From Lytechinus variegatus (lineage: Eukaryota; Echinodermata; Echinoidea; Temnopleuroida; Toxopneustidae), in NCBI RefSeq assembly GCF_018143015.1, contig NC_054756.1, positions 24,469,440-24,533,439 on the forward strand: DNA of 64,000 nt, written 5' to 3'. How positions within the stretch are numbered: the first letter of the stretch is position 1; the number at the start of each line of letters is the position of its first letter. The notes below the pieces were generated by a model. The model was not told the origin of the DNA, did no database searches, and saw only the letters and a program-made list of their open reading frames with translations. Positions 23,201-34,347 of this stretch are shown piece after piece. The position numbers and the translations under genes were made by a program.

Positions 23201-25626
23201 TCCTTATAGGAACAACATAGTGATATTCAGCAATATGTACAGCGAGATTATACAAATCCCAAGAATGTTCTGCATTCTAATTGGTACCAAACGGATCACA
23301 TGATATTCGGCGAATTACACTATCGAATCCAAAATGCACCCTCCTGCACTCATACAAATACCATGACGTCATACAAATGTACTCCTGCAATCTGACGTCA
23401 GATTGCAGGATAGTTCGAGGTCTGGAATCATCTACAATTGTCTAGATTTTAGATCAAAATATGGCATTCGGGGCAACTCAGCAACATGGCAGCGGGGGTT
23501 GTATAAAACAAACAATGCACGTATTCTTTTGCATAGAGGACCTGAATAATGAACTCTGTGCCCGACTCGCCAAATAGATATACCACACTCGGTCCTGCAG
23601 ACCTCGGTGCGGTATATCCATTGGCTCTTCTCGCACATTATTCATTTATTGGCCTTGCATGCACGCGCTTAAGTGCATTATTTGTGTGATATCTACCTGT
23701 CCTTCCTGCTATACTTGACATGACTATGATCTTTCCCGCCTTTCTTCGTTTCATCTGAGGTAAGACTGCCTGAGTGAGTCTAATCGCACCAAACACATTC
23801 ACGTTGAACATCTTCTCCATCATGTCCCTCTGTACCCGCTCGGGAATATTGACGGAGCAGATACCGGCAATATTGACTTTAAGAGAAATATAGCAAGGGA
23901 GATTTGATTTTTTTTTTAATATTATTACATCACCTATTCATATTTTCTCCTAAGAAATTTATAATCTTTTCAATGTCTAATACCATGGTCACATTTGCTC
24001 TACGGCGGCCGTACGGCGAGTCGAAAACAGTCGTTTCAACATTTTTTGTACCAACTGCATATAGGTGGTTTGAATTGAAATTAATAAAACGGCTGTTGTC
24101 GACTCGCCGTACGGCCCCCATAGATCAAATGTGACCAAGGTATTGGGTCCCACTTACGTTGCGAAAGGAAGCCTTCATTTCCGTAGAAAATAATTTTCCC
24201 GGTGCAAAGAAGGGTTTCACACTGTAGAGCTCAGAATAAAGATGTAATGATGACCTTACACTGTGGATGCCTTCACAGTATGACATGGAGCTACTAACAC
24301 AGATTGTTCATAATGTATTCACATAGTTGACTTTGTGTGCACGATATTCAATGGGTTTAATTTTAGTATTCTATCAGTTTGAAGATGATTTCATGTTATG
24401 TTCCACATGGTGGTCACATTGTAGAAGACGCTGAGTTCTTTCCAGTACGGTTGTGTACAATTTATCTTGATTTCTAATACCGTTAGATATTTTTTACATC
24501 TATATTTCTTATTAAGCAATCGGACGGTAAATACTCACTATCGTGAATCCATAGTCATGAAAAAGCACATTGAAAACTCCAAAGAAATATAGGCCTACTA
24601 GCCCCATGTTATGCCGTTAAGACATAGACCGTTGATATAGACAATGTCGTTAACTGTGGTCATGCCATGTCAATAAATCTTTAAAGTTCAAGCCCAACCC
24701 ACAAAAATATTGATTTGAATAAATAGAGAAAAATCAAACTAGCATAACGCTGAAAATTTCATCAAAATCGGATGTAAAATAAGAAATGTATGACTTTTAA
24801 AGTTTCAGTTATTTTTCACAAAACATTGATATGTACAACTCAGTGACATGCAAATGAGACGGTCAATGATGTCCATCATTCACTAATTCTTTTGTTTTTT
24901 AATTGTTTGAATTATACAATATTTCATGTTTTTACAGATTTGACAATAGGGACCAACTCGACTGAATCATAGTTTAAAGCGATCCTAGTTCCAACTTTTC
25001 AGGGAGGAATCGAGCGTTGTTTCACTTTACAATGAGGAGAAAATTTAGAATATTTAATGTAATAGAATACAAAAGAAATAGTAAGTGGATGACGTCATCA
25101 GTCTTCTCATTTGCATACCGACCAGGATTTGCGTATAACTGTTTTGTGAAATTAAGCAAAACTTTAAAACTTAACTTTATTTTACACCCGACAGTGTTTG
25201 CTTGTTAGTTTTTTTTCTCTTTTTATTGAAATCAACTTTTTGTTGGGGTGGACTTGTCCTTTAAAGCGCCTTTTCCAGAACAGCAATAACCTTTCTTTTC
25301 TTTAGGCCCATATACATATATTTTTTTTAATGAATTACAAAACGAAAAACAAGTGACTTACGAAGGATATCTATTCTCCCGTATTCTTTGAGGGTTCTCT
25401 CAACTACAGTTGTGATGTCAGTATCCCTCGTCACGTCTAATTCCTCAATAAAAATTGTTTTGTTGAGAGCGTCCCCTACAGCAGTTACCAAATCGTTCTT
25501 CTCCGACATCGCGATAATGGTAGCGATGACGATGTATCGCTGATCGGGGTCCAATGAGAGTCGTTTAGCTGTGGCAAGACCAATACCCGCTGAGCAGCCA
25601 GTCATGAGAACGATTTGACGAGACAT
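19891..25626 (-). CDS. RDH8/HSD17B1-like short-chain dehydrogenase, complete, 4 exons
   Basis: Exons are 25626..25362, 23876..23697, 22598..22505 and 20215..19891 (265+180+94+325 = 864 nt, 287 residues plus stop). Every junction is GT/AG and the phases (1, 1, 2) fit. The family reduces or oxidises retinoids or steroids with NADP(H). Visible landmarks are the Rossmann motif TGCSAGIG (about residues 9-16), LDVT (near 65), NIAG in place of the usual NNAG (about 90-93), the SS pair 13 residues before the catalytic Tyr, and the active site YSSNK followed by FALEGYFEALAVGL. Next comes LVEPGGVKTHL, the usual post-catalytic motif. The order and spacing match RDH8 and 17-beta-HSD type 1, which are slightly longer (about 300-330 residues). 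N-to-I in NNAG is unusual because that Asn takes part in the catalytic network. Start ATG 25626 opens directly onto the cofactor motif. Substrate cannot be inferred. Introns are filled with MITEs. Confidence 0.9.
20270..21490 (+). repeat. Dispersed repeat R2, copy 1 (about 1.2 kb)
   Basis: It aligns along its length with 36490-37700. Shared landmarks in order: GGCACCTTTCGCAAA-like, CAAGCTTTGTGATACAGG-like, ACATGGATAAGAAAGTGG, AAACTTACTGAATTAAGG, GATCACTGGCAATTGATT, the CCGGGG-ended MITE, TTTTGCACACGAAACGCA-like and CACAAAAGTCTCT-like. It lies in intron 3 of the dehydrogenase gene. No protein content is recognised. Confidence 0.8.
20944..21231. mobile_element. CCCGGGG-ended hAT-like MITE inside R2 copy 1
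   Basis: Inverted ends contain ACTTCCATTGATGAGTGG with CCAGGCGCGACC on the left and GGTCGCGCCTGG with CAATGGAAGTG on the right. It is the same family as 27928-28470 and 50011-50654. It occupies the same position within R2 as the copy at 37213-37455. Confidence 0.7.
21808..22029 (-). other. Unrecognised coding-like frame in dehydrogenase intron 3
   Basis: A 73-codon minus-strand frame reads SRFTLSNGPERFPNGGLQ and ITVILRNGILSAFDIKES, a less biased composition than neighbouring shadows. I do not recognise it, and there are no splice sites in frame with the dehydrogenase. It could be a relic of a mobile element. Confidence 0.2.
22505..22598 (-). CDS. Dehydrogenase exon 3 (YxxxK active site)
   Basis: Acceptor TTTTCAATAG, donor TCAG|GTGAGG, 94 bp, entering in phase 1 and leaving in phase 2. 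It encodes WPYFEIYSSNKFALEGY and the following helix. Confidence 0.9.
22640..23690. other. Dehydrogenase intron 2, no recognised element
   Basis: AT-rich intronic sequence. One short inverted repeat (near 23380-23412, CCTGCAATCTGACGTCAGATTGCAGG) is visible as a perfect hairpin. Confidence 0.45.
23697..23876 (-). CDS. Dehydrogenase exon 2
   Basis: Acceptor CTCTTAAAG, donor ACAG|GTAGAT, 180 bp, phase 1-1. It encodes NIAG, FNVNVFGAIRL and the IIVMSSIAG strand with the catalytic Ser. Confidence 0.9.
23983..24142. mobile_element. Palindromic MITE (same family as 3136-3557)
   Basis: Ends are ATACCATGGTCACATTTG and CAAATGTGACCAAGGTAT. Inside them GGCCGTACGGCGAGTCGAAA is matched by TCGACTCGCCGTACGGCC. 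It lies in dehydrogenase intron 1. Confidence 0.75.
24685..25260. mobile_element. TTAA-flanked palindromic MITE, copy in dehydrogenase intron 1
   Basis: Ends AGTTCAAGCCCAACCC and GGGGTGGACTTGTCCT, with TTAA at 24681-24684 and 25261-25264. The arms contain the paired landmarks TTTCATCAAAATCGGATG and its relatives in the other copies. It is a piggyBac-type non-autonomous family with further copies at 29743 and 41100. Confidence 0.82.
25362..25626 (-). CDS. Dehydrogenase exon 1 (cofactor site)
   Basis: ATG at 25626 to donor CTTC|GTAAGT. It encodes the Rossmann TGxxxGIG motif through GRIDIL. It ends in phase 1. Confidence 0.9.
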
Positions 25627-25835
25627 TTGCTATACAAAGAAAATGGTTTAATAGACTGATTTTTCATGATATTCCCATCAGACCATATTAATAGAGTACT
25701 GGGGTCGAACTTTGAACAATAACGAGCATTAATAGCCATACTTCTGATTTTTTTTAAGTACTATACCATGTCCTTTAATTATAAAGCATCTTTTACACTC
25801 ATTAATACATTGCGGATGCATTTTTAAAAAGATAT

Positions 25836-26135
25836 AGGCCCGTATTCTGAAGTCGGGTTTAATTTAAACTAAGGTTTAAAGTTATGGTTTAAGTATGGAA
25901 AGCTAATTGTTATAGAAATCACTAACAATAGATTTCTGCTCATTTGGCTCTCAAAGCAATCATAATTGTCTTGTTACTATAAATAGATGATTGTCTTCAC
26001 CATCGATGAATCAGGAAAGAGCACAGTAAGCATAAGCAACATACAACTTAATAAAATTTTTGACGCTTTTGGCCTCCCATAATTTTAGCACAGAGTTAGA
26101 CCATGGTTTAAGTAAACCCTGACTTCAGAATACGG
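25836..26135. mobile_element. Palindromic MITE with CCCGTATTCTGAAGTC ends
   Basis: Left end GGCCCGTATTCTGAAGTC followed by GGGTTTAATTTAAAC; right end GTTTAAGTAAACCCTGAC followed by TTCAGAATACGGGC. The ends are inverted copies of about 30 bases. Confidence 0.75.
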
Positions 26136-27460
26136 GCAGTTTAGTGTAAAAGAATGACTATTTGTGTTCTTGCGTGTATCATGCAACAACGAAAATGCAC
26201 AACTGAGAAACCACCTTACCACTCCAAGGTCCCATTTCACAAGGACTTCTTAAAATAACAATCCACAGTTTCTTTAACAAATTTACTACTAGTCAATAAG
26301 ATAAAGGATTTCAATAGCTTTTAACCGTTATTGCAAATTAGCCATCATATCAAGTTTTAGGAAGAAGACAGCATACAGTCAATATTATGCATATTGAAGT
26401 GGTGGTAAAATCTCGCATGCTTTCCATTGGCTAATTCATTTTACGATAAACGAGATCACTGGTTTGCTTAGTAATATTTGTAAATATCAAATTTTTCAGT
26501 ATCGGGATCATAATTTATCATTTCCCGACAATATAATTCCTTTAGTTCTTATTCCTAATACGTGGAGATGATTATGATAAAAGAGAAGTTAAGTGTAAGA
26601 AACCTGCCATTCTTGTTTTCTATCTAAAAAATGATTAAATCTATGGATGACAAATTTTCCACAGTTCCATAAATGTAGCAATAGGAATGCACATCTCGAA
26701 AGTGACAGAGTGACATCCAGTATGAAAAAAGTTCTTGGACATCATTTTGTCTTTCAAATGAAAATGTACTCGCTCTCTTCGCTCTCTCTCACAATGATAT
26801 TAACTGTTATTCATTACTTAATATCGTGACAGATCCATTACAATATAGATATAAAAACTTAAAAAATGTATAGGACTTTAACTGAAAGCTGGTAGTAGTA
26901 TGTCCACGCTTATATACCCCCGTATTCAAAGTCCTTGCTTTGGGTGGGGGTGTCCCGAAAATCTTGAATTTTCAGGTCAATATATTGTTATCATCCCCTC
27001 GCACCGGATTTACGCCAGTGGTTATGATACAATATGAATTTATCGAGAAATGTATTGGCCTACCTCAGCCTTTGGATCACAAGATGAGGGAGAAGACAAA
27101 TATCTCTACACGTAAATGCAGCTCACTGAATAAAGTCTACCTGAGCAAGCTCAACAATATGAGTGTGTAACCTCATACCAGTCAGTTATATGTTTAGCCT
27201 GCATATACACACTTATATTTCAAATCCCTAGAAATAGAGGTACGTACTGTATATTTCTGTTGATACGGTCGACCCGATTGATAAAGCCTATAAAGTTCCC
27301 TGGGGTCAAATGTCCATTGTTGATAATCGACCGACTGAACTATTTGTTTTCCATGATAGTATGATTATTTGAAATGCAAGGTCAAATGTTAAGAATAGAC
27401 GCAAATATATCAGATGAAAATAGAAGCCATATCTAATGTTGGACAATAGCCAGGGGGACC
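26136..27460. other. Unassigned AT-rich sequence upstream of the dehydrogenase gene
   Basis: No exon or inverted repeat is recognised. Short open frames have no family signature. Confidence 0.35.
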
Positions 27461-27462
27461 AG

Positions 27463-27645
27463 GTGGGTGTTTCATAAGGCTGTTCGTAAGTTAAGAGGGA
27501 CTTTAAGAACGACTGGCGATCCCTTCTTGCGGTAAGCATGGTAAGTGGTATATTGAATCGGCGATGGTTTTGCGCGTAAGAAAAACTTACCAGTCCTTCT
27601 TAAAGTCACTCTTATCTTACGAACAGCTTTTTGAAACGTCCCCTC
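27463..27645. mobile_element. Palindromic MITE with GTTTCATAAGGCTGTTCGTA end
   Basis: Left end TTTCATAAGGCTGTTCGTAA then GGGACTTTAAGAACGACTGG. Right end CCAGTCCTTCTTAAAGTCAC then TTACGAACAGCTTTTTGAAA. The arms are inverted over about 50 bases. Confidence 0.75.
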
Positions 27646-27778
27646 CCCCCCCCCCCCCCGATACTAAATACATGTATAACCTCTTCGCTTGCATTCATAT
27701 ACCCTCACATACACACACTGGTCCCCACCACATACATGACATACGCCATAATAACAATTATATATAAATATATATATA

Positions 27779-29296
27779 CAGTGCGTATCAAAAAAAGTTT
27801 ACACTAAGAAAAAAATCCTGTAAAATTATACATTTGTAATATCATGAAGATTTTTCCTCATTTAAACATTGGTACGTACAGATCCATTCAAGCCAATGAC
27901 GATATAACTGTCGAGAAATATTTCCGCCCCGGGGGGGAACTTACATTGACGAGTGGATACCATGCGCGACCAAAAAAACACGTAAAAAGGATGTCGTTAT
28001 CATGATAGGGCATGTTACGTACGTAACGTGATAAGGGTGTCAAAACACAAAAATATTGAAAAAAAGGTATCTATTTTGCTCGGAAAAATATACGTGTTTA
28101 GAGTCAAATATGCAGGGATGATGAAAAAAATCCAAGTGTTTTATATAAAGGAAGTCCTTTTTGCCCCAACACTACGTGTTTAGAGTCCGATTTGCGCGAG
28201 GTGTGGAAAGTGGGGCCGTACTAAACCAAGTAATGGTGTTTTAGGTAAAACCGACGACCGACAGACGCATGACATAACAATAAAATATCTCTGTACTTGT
28301 TTAGGGGTTCATTTCAGGGAGTACTTGCTAAGAGTATCGTTTTGTTTCCAATACTTGTTTAGGGGTGCATTTCGGAATATGGAAAATACGTGTTTAGGGT
28401 GCTTTTCAAGACCCTGTGGTCACGCATAGTATCCACTCGTCAATGGAAGTGACCCCCCCCCCCCCCCGGGATTTCCGCTTCAGTGAGCACCAGTTACTTT
28501 AGAAAAGTTAGTGAGTTAGTGAAGAATGATTTGCGCATAACTATGAAATAGTTATGCGAATAAAAGTAGACCCTAATTATGAAGAAAACGTGGAATTTAG
28601 CTAGTAAAATTGATTTACCTTTTTTAATTTGTTTCCTTGCCAAAAACACTTCGAAGAGTGCATTGCGCCCCATCCCACTCCCCCACACACCGAGGCCATT
28701 GTGACGATATTTGCTTTACACTGAGCTGTGATTAACATGAAATGGCTTACGCTTGATTTTCATTTTGCTAATCATTGTCAAACTTGGGAGAAGTGTGGAG
28801 AAACAAGTACTAAATGAAAAATGCAAAGTAAACCCACTTTAAACGATAATGACTTCGTGAAAAAATGTTGGAGATGTCTGATATAAACTTTTGTTCAGAT
28901 TCAGTTATGTCCTCAGATCCAGCTGACACAAAAAGTGTAAAAGTTGTGCTTACTAAGTGTTGAAATTTCGATTTGGATGGCAAAATTATTACAAAATGCT
29001 TGAATGTATCCATTTTATTTCAATTGACTGAAATTGCAAGGGAAATGTATGAGAAATGCTTTGCAGGGTGAGTTTGATTTCGCCCTTTCCCCTTGTCACA
29101 GCGTTAAAACTGGCATTTCTGCGCAAACAGATTTCTGCGAGCTTTGTTCACTCAAGTGTAACATTCTGTCAAACTTTTACTTTCATTGAATAGATGAGAC
29201 CCAAGCCCAAGATTATTATGTAATAAAATTACCTACATGTATATTTTTTAATTCCCAGGGCTTTTTCAAAGTGTAAACTTTTTTTGATACGCACTG
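27779..29296. mobile_element. Tc1/mariner-like MITE, copy 2, interrupted by a hAT-like MITE
   Basis: Ends CAGTGCGTATCAAAAAAAG and CTTTTTTTGATACGCACTG with flanking TA. It is in the opposite orientation to copy 1. Length is 1518 bp, or 967 without the insertion at 27928-28470 and its duplicated target. Confidence 0.85.
27928..28470. mobile_element. CCCGGGG-ended hAT-like MITE with 8-bp target duplication
   Basis: ATTTCCGC is present at both 27920-27927 and 28471-28478. Uninterrupted mariner-like copies (for example 60461-60470 in inverse) carry it once. Ends are CCCGGGGGGG and CCCCCCCGGG, then GACGAGTGGATACCATGCG and its inverse. An 8-bp duplication is typical of the hAT superfamily. The interior is itself palindromic, with AACACGTATTT-like words in both orientations. 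Confidence 0.88.
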
Positions 29297-29395
29297 TACA
29301 TGTATATGAGACCATTTTTCCTCCCTATTAGTAAATAGCGAGTATTCGCGTCCACGGCGCACAACGGATTAAAAATATAGAAAATACATTGTCAA

Positions 29396-29682
29396 ATGTT
29401 CTTCATGACAAAGCACAACCAAGAAGTCTTTGTTGTTAATTGGTCAATCAAGACAGCAGTATCGTCTTGTGCTTTGGACAACGACATATTTGCAATTTTT
29501 CGTCAGCTCCAGAGCTTAAAACGAAACTGCTGTTCCGGATTACCAAAACGTTCGACAAACACCTCCCAGTTTGCTCTTTGTCATTTGACGGTCACTTTCA
29601 ATACGATTACTGTGTTTTCTTGAATCCGTCCCGGAAACAGATTCGAAAGCTCTCTACTGACTTGGTAGAACCCGTTGCCTGA
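29396..29682 (+). other. Unrecognised coding-like frame
   Basis: A plus-strand frame from 29440 reads APELKTKLLFRITKTFDKHL, FDGHFQYDYCVFLNPSRK and QIRKLSTDLVEPVA, ending at 29682. It looks more protein-like than other short frames here, but I recognise no family. There is no splice evidence, and it abuts a TTAA MITE. It could be a remnant of a mobile-element protein. Confidence 0.25.
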
Positions 29683-29742
29683 CTGAGTCCGCTATGGCTT
29701 GGAGACCTGACAGGTTTCAAGGACAGCACGAAATTTCCTTAA

Positions 29743-30337
29743 AGGTCAAGTCCACCTCAGAAAAATGTTGATTTTAATCAATAGAGACAAGCACAATGCT
29801 GAAAATTTCATCAAAATCGGATGTAAAATAAGAAAGTTATGACATTTCAAAGTTTCGCTCATTTTCAACAAAATAGTTATATGAACGAGCCAGTTACATC
29901 CAAATGAGAGAGTCGATGATGTCACTCACTCACTATTTCTTTTGTTTTTTATTGTTTGAATTATACAATATTTAATTTTTTACGAATTTGACGATTAGGA
30001 CCTCCTTGCCTGAAGCACAAAATGTTAAAATAATGGAATTCCACGTGTTCAGTGAGGAATGAAACTTCATTTCACATGACAATGATGAGAAAATAAAAAT
30101 ATTTCATATTTCATATAATAAAATACAACAGAAATAGTGAGTGAGTGATGTCATCAACTCTCTCATTTGGATGTAACTGGCTCGTTCATATAACTATTTT
30201 GTTGAAAATAAGCGAAACTTTAAAATGCCATAACTTTCTTATTTTACATCCGATTTTGATGAAATTTTCAGTGTTATGCTTGTTGAATTTTTCTTCTTTT
30301 TATTCAAATCAAGTTTTTGTTGGGTTGGACTTGTCCT
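29743..30337. mobile_element. TTAA-flanked palindromic MITE
   Basis: Ends AGGTCAAGTCCACC and GGTTGGACTTGTCCT, with TTAA at 29739-29742 and 30338-30341. The arms are inverted over about 200 bases and share GAGAGAGTCGATGATGTCA-type and AACTTTCTTATTTTACATCC-type blocks. Confidence 0.87.
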
Positions 30338-31334
30338 TTAAGTAGGTGGGGACCAGCGCTAGATGGAGAAAAGCAGGACACATTGTAAAGTCGAATTACT
30401 TACTAGCTTTTATATTAAAGTTTCGAGTAAACTTGAAACACTGTATAATAATTTATTACTTACTGGTACGTTTAAGCAATTGTTAAGTAATGGGTCGAAT
30501 TTTCTAGGAAAAGGGAATTCCATCGGTAGTCCAAAACCTCCTGTACTCTCCTTCCCCATCCCTCGCTCTGCACGCCGACTTTGCTCTCCTACACCTTTCC
30601 ACATTCTCTCTCTGCCCCTCACCTTCCCCTCAACTCTCTCTCTCCCTCTCTATCATTTCCTCCCCAATCTATCTTTTATCCTCTCCTCTATAAATCATCC
30701 TATTCCTCAAGTAATTCCTTAAGTGCTCAGTAAATATCGATTCCAGCGTTAAATAATTACGTACTCAATTCATTAATATTATTATTATTTTTATTATCAT
30801 TATTATTAATGTTATCATTACTATCATCATTATTATTTGATAGGTTAGTACAATGCTACCAAACAGATGTACTGGCTTTGTTTCAAGCGTAACAATTGAT
30901 CGAGGATTGCGATCACATCACCTTAACAAAAAGACGTCACCGGGGAAAACTTACATCGAAAAATTTGTTGGAGTCCGGATTGCCCTTTCTCGCGTACGTT
31001 TCAACAAGGAACAATTATTAGGTGCAAACAATGTCGACGCTTAGAATCTCAATCAATATCACTTATAAATGGCGACTTCAGCACAGGCCAAAACATCGTT
31101 ACCTTTTGAGAGATAAAATAATCTAAAGATGATAAATAAAGTATGTGCAGTGCACACATTTTAATCTTTGCCACCATTATACTTACATGAATGAAGGTGA
31201 ATATCAACTCTTTTGTATTTTACTTCGGGCAAATTTTTATGGCCTATACAATTATTTTTAGAGAGAAAATGTGATTTCACAGCTCTCTCAATATATCGCC
31301 AATGGTTGTCACATCAATAAATAGCCATTGAGTT
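30338..31334. other. Unassigned sequence with pyrimidine-rich and (ATT)n tracts
   Basis: A CT-rich stretch lies at about 30540-30670 and an (ATT)n-like microsatellite at 30778-30838. No exon is recognised. Confidence 0.4.
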
Positions 31335-31615
31335 CAGGGGCGGATCCAGGATTTTCCCAGAGCGGGGCACATTTTTCCGAGGGAAAATTTAACAAGTAAA
31401 AAAGAAAGAAATTTAAAAGGTTTTTAACCAAAAATCAATGACACTTCGTCACCAAAAAAATGAAAATGCCCCCCAAAAAAGACTTCACTTTCAAAAGGGG
31501 GCACACCACACTTCTGTTCTAATGGCATTTTTTACATTACAAATTGTTATTTTGCTTCTCAACAAGGGGGGCAAGGGCCGACTGTGCCCCCCCCCCCCCC
31601 CTGGATCCGCCAGTG
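31335..31615. mobile_element. hAT-type MITE with 8-bp target duplication ATTGAGTT
   Basis: Ends CAGGGGCGGATCCAGG and CCTGGATCCGCCAGTG. ATTGAGTT flanks both (31327-31334 and 31616-31623). Length is 281 bp. A poly-C run precedes the right end. Related remnants occur at 58852-58915 and 63220-63350. Confidence 0.88.
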
Positions 31616-32573
31616 ATTGAGTTATAACTTATATCATAATTCCAATAATTTAAATGCACAATAATAAATACCTAACATTGGTCTTTGTCGTTTTCAACAG
31701 TAGATAGCGAAAATTGCGACTCATAATATTTACCAAACACAGGCCCATATTCTTTAAGCATCAGTAACGCTAGACTTACTAGGATGCTTGGTAAGTACAT
31801 CAAATTAGTAAGCTTACTAAAGTCATGACCTATTTGCAAAGGCATACTAGTACCTAACTAAGCATACTAACGTTAGTAAAATGAAGACTTCACTTTATCA
31901 CTTACATGAAATTAGACATGCAGTAAGCTGACAAAAGTGATCGGTATTGCTTCGAAAATAATAATATTGAATGTCTTTCTTTTTTAAAGAAATTGGGAAA
32001 TCCACCCGGACACCTATCCACTTGTTTTTTATGTTTTGTTTTGTTTTTTAAGAACAAAACTAAATAAGAAATCATGTCAATGGAGCTTATTGACGCCAGT
32101 TCATTAAAGATAATATATTTATTGATAATTTTCTAAAGAAACTGATAAATACTTTACGTATGCATCCAATATTTGCATCCACACAATTTTTACCTTACAT
32201 AGTTCTGTGAAAACCGCATGCAGCTAACATTAGCCATCAAAAGTTGGCAATTAACTGAATTTCGTTGTAGCTTATTTTTCATTTTCAATTTCATTTCATA
32301 TGGGATATCACAAAATAAAACTGACTTTAAAAAATCATTACTCAGGCTTTTTACCTCTGCTTATGTTAAACATAATTTGATGTAAACATATGGCAAAGAT
32401 ATATTTCCCTACGCCCCCTTACCTGATTGATAACAGCACCAACATTCAAGTTCGTATAAAATTATGAATATATAAAAACATGGCATAATCGTGTTAACGA
32501 TGAAAGAACGTTGAAAGAACACAATTAGAATAATTAGGAGTAAAAAGGAGTAACAAGTGGATTGCCTCTGGCC
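31616..32573. other. Unassigned AT-rich sequence
   Basis: It includes a half-element near 31740-31900 rich in CTTAGTAAG-like words, resembling an eroded MITE. No coding content is seen. Confidence 0.35.
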
Positions 32574-33821
32574 GTCTCACCTGCATCACGCAGTTCAATA
32601 TAGCAGCAGTGCTGACTTTGAAAACTACTCTAACTCGCACAAGATGTTCAGTGATACATGGTTACTCTTATGTCCACTTTTTATGAACTAGACCAATAAA
32701 CTTACAGAGATATGATGGTTATTCAACAAAAAAACCCAACATGGCCAAAGTTCATTGACCTTACATGACCTTTGACCTTGATCATGTGACCTGAAACTCG
32801 CACAGGATGTTCAGTGGTACTTGATTACTCTTATGTACAAGTTTCATGAATCAGATCCATAAACTTTCAAAGTAATGATGGTAATTCAACAGATACACCC
32901 AATTCGGCCAAAGTTCATTGACCTTTGACCTTGGTCATGTGACCTGAAATGCGCACAGGATGTTCAGTGATACTTGATTACTCTGATGTCCAAGTTTCAT
33001 GAATCAGATCCATAAACTTTCAAAGTTATGATGGTAATTCAACAGATACACCCAATTCGGCCAAAGTTCATGGACCTTACATGACCTTTGACCTTGATCA
33101 TGTGACCTGAAACTCGCACAGGATGTTCAGTGGTACTTGATTACTCTTATGTACAAGTTTCATGAATCAGATCCATAAACTTTCAAAGTTATGATGGTAA
33201 TTCAACAGATACCCCCAATTCGGCCAAAGTTCATTGACCCTAAATGACCTTTGACCTTAATCATGAGACCTGAAACTTGCACAAAATGTTCAGTGATGCT
33301 TGATTACTATTATGTCCAAGTTTCATGAATCAGATCCATAAACTTTCAAAGTTATGATGGGAATTCAACAGATATCCCCAATTCGGCCAAAGTTCATTGA
33401 CCCTAAATGACCTTTGACCTTGGTCATGTGACGTGAAACTCATGCAGGATGTTAAGTGATACTTGATTAACCTTATGTCCAAGTTTCATGAACTAGGTCC
33501 ATATATTTTCTACGTTATGATGACATTTCAAAAACTTAACCTCAGGTTAAGATTTTGATGTTGATTCCTCCAACATGGTCTTAGTTCATTGACCCTAAAT
33601 GACCTTTGACCTTGGTCATGTGACATGAAACTCTAATAGGATGTTTGCTAATACTTGATTAACTTTATGGCCAAGTTTCATAAACTAGGTTCATATACTT
33701 TCTAAGTTATGATGTCATTTCAAAAACTTAACCTCGGGTTAAGATTTGATGTTGACACCGCCGCCGTCGCCGCCACCGGAAAAGCGGCGCCTATAGTCTC
33801 ACTCTGCTATGCAGGTGAGAC
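32574..33821. mobile_element. Tandem-repeat DNA element with six DR1 motifs
   Basis: Ends are inverted: GTCTCACCTGCAT and ATGCAGGTGAGAC. Inside are about six diverged tandem units with a modal period of 163 bp. Each contains TGACCTTTGACCT, at 32766, 32919, 33082, 33245, 33408 and 33600, followed in most by GATCATGTGACCTGAAAC-like and AAGTTTCATGAATCAGATCC blocks. A GCCGCCGTCGCCGCC stretch precedes the right end. TGACCTTTGACCT is a perfect inverted DR1 (AGGTCA N AGGTCA), the class bound by RXR, HNF4 and COUP-type nuclear receptors. No transposase is visible. The element lies just downstream of gene B. Confidence 0.8.
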
Positions 33822-34347
33822 AAAAATGTAAAATGTTTCATTTCAAGAAAATACCTGTAGATTTCCTTGAAAATAAAAGTTCATGGTTAGATAAATACAG
33901 CTATTATATTACGTTCAGAGTATTGATACAGTGTTCATGATGATTTAAGCATAGTAATAAAATGTGTTCCATCTAAGGTGGGACAAACAGTAGGCCTAGA
34001 ACACGGTCGAACAGCGGGGCGCCCTGTCGGAGTCACCACCATGTTTGCGCTTATGAATATAAAATAATTAAAATCATTTCATTGACAAATTGCAAAAGGA
34101 AATTGTTTATGTCACATTTCGGACTTTCTTGTGTAAACACTGTCCATGTGATGTACATCATTGATTTGTTACAGTAGAAAAAAAATGAAGTTTCAAAAAC
34201 GTGCATACCATCTCCTATTGAGGACATTACAAGTATGTTTTCCATATTGATCCAAATAAAATTATTGCTGGAATGGACTTGGCTCAACATGGCGGATATA
34301 TGTTCAGTTCATATTTGTTCTCGCAAGAATATCAAAAAATAACGAGC
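33822..34347. other. Downstream region of gene B (probable 3' UTR)
   Basis: It follows the gene B stop on the minus strand and should contain its 3' UTR. I found no unambiguous minus-strand AATAAA close to the stop. Confidence 0.35.
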
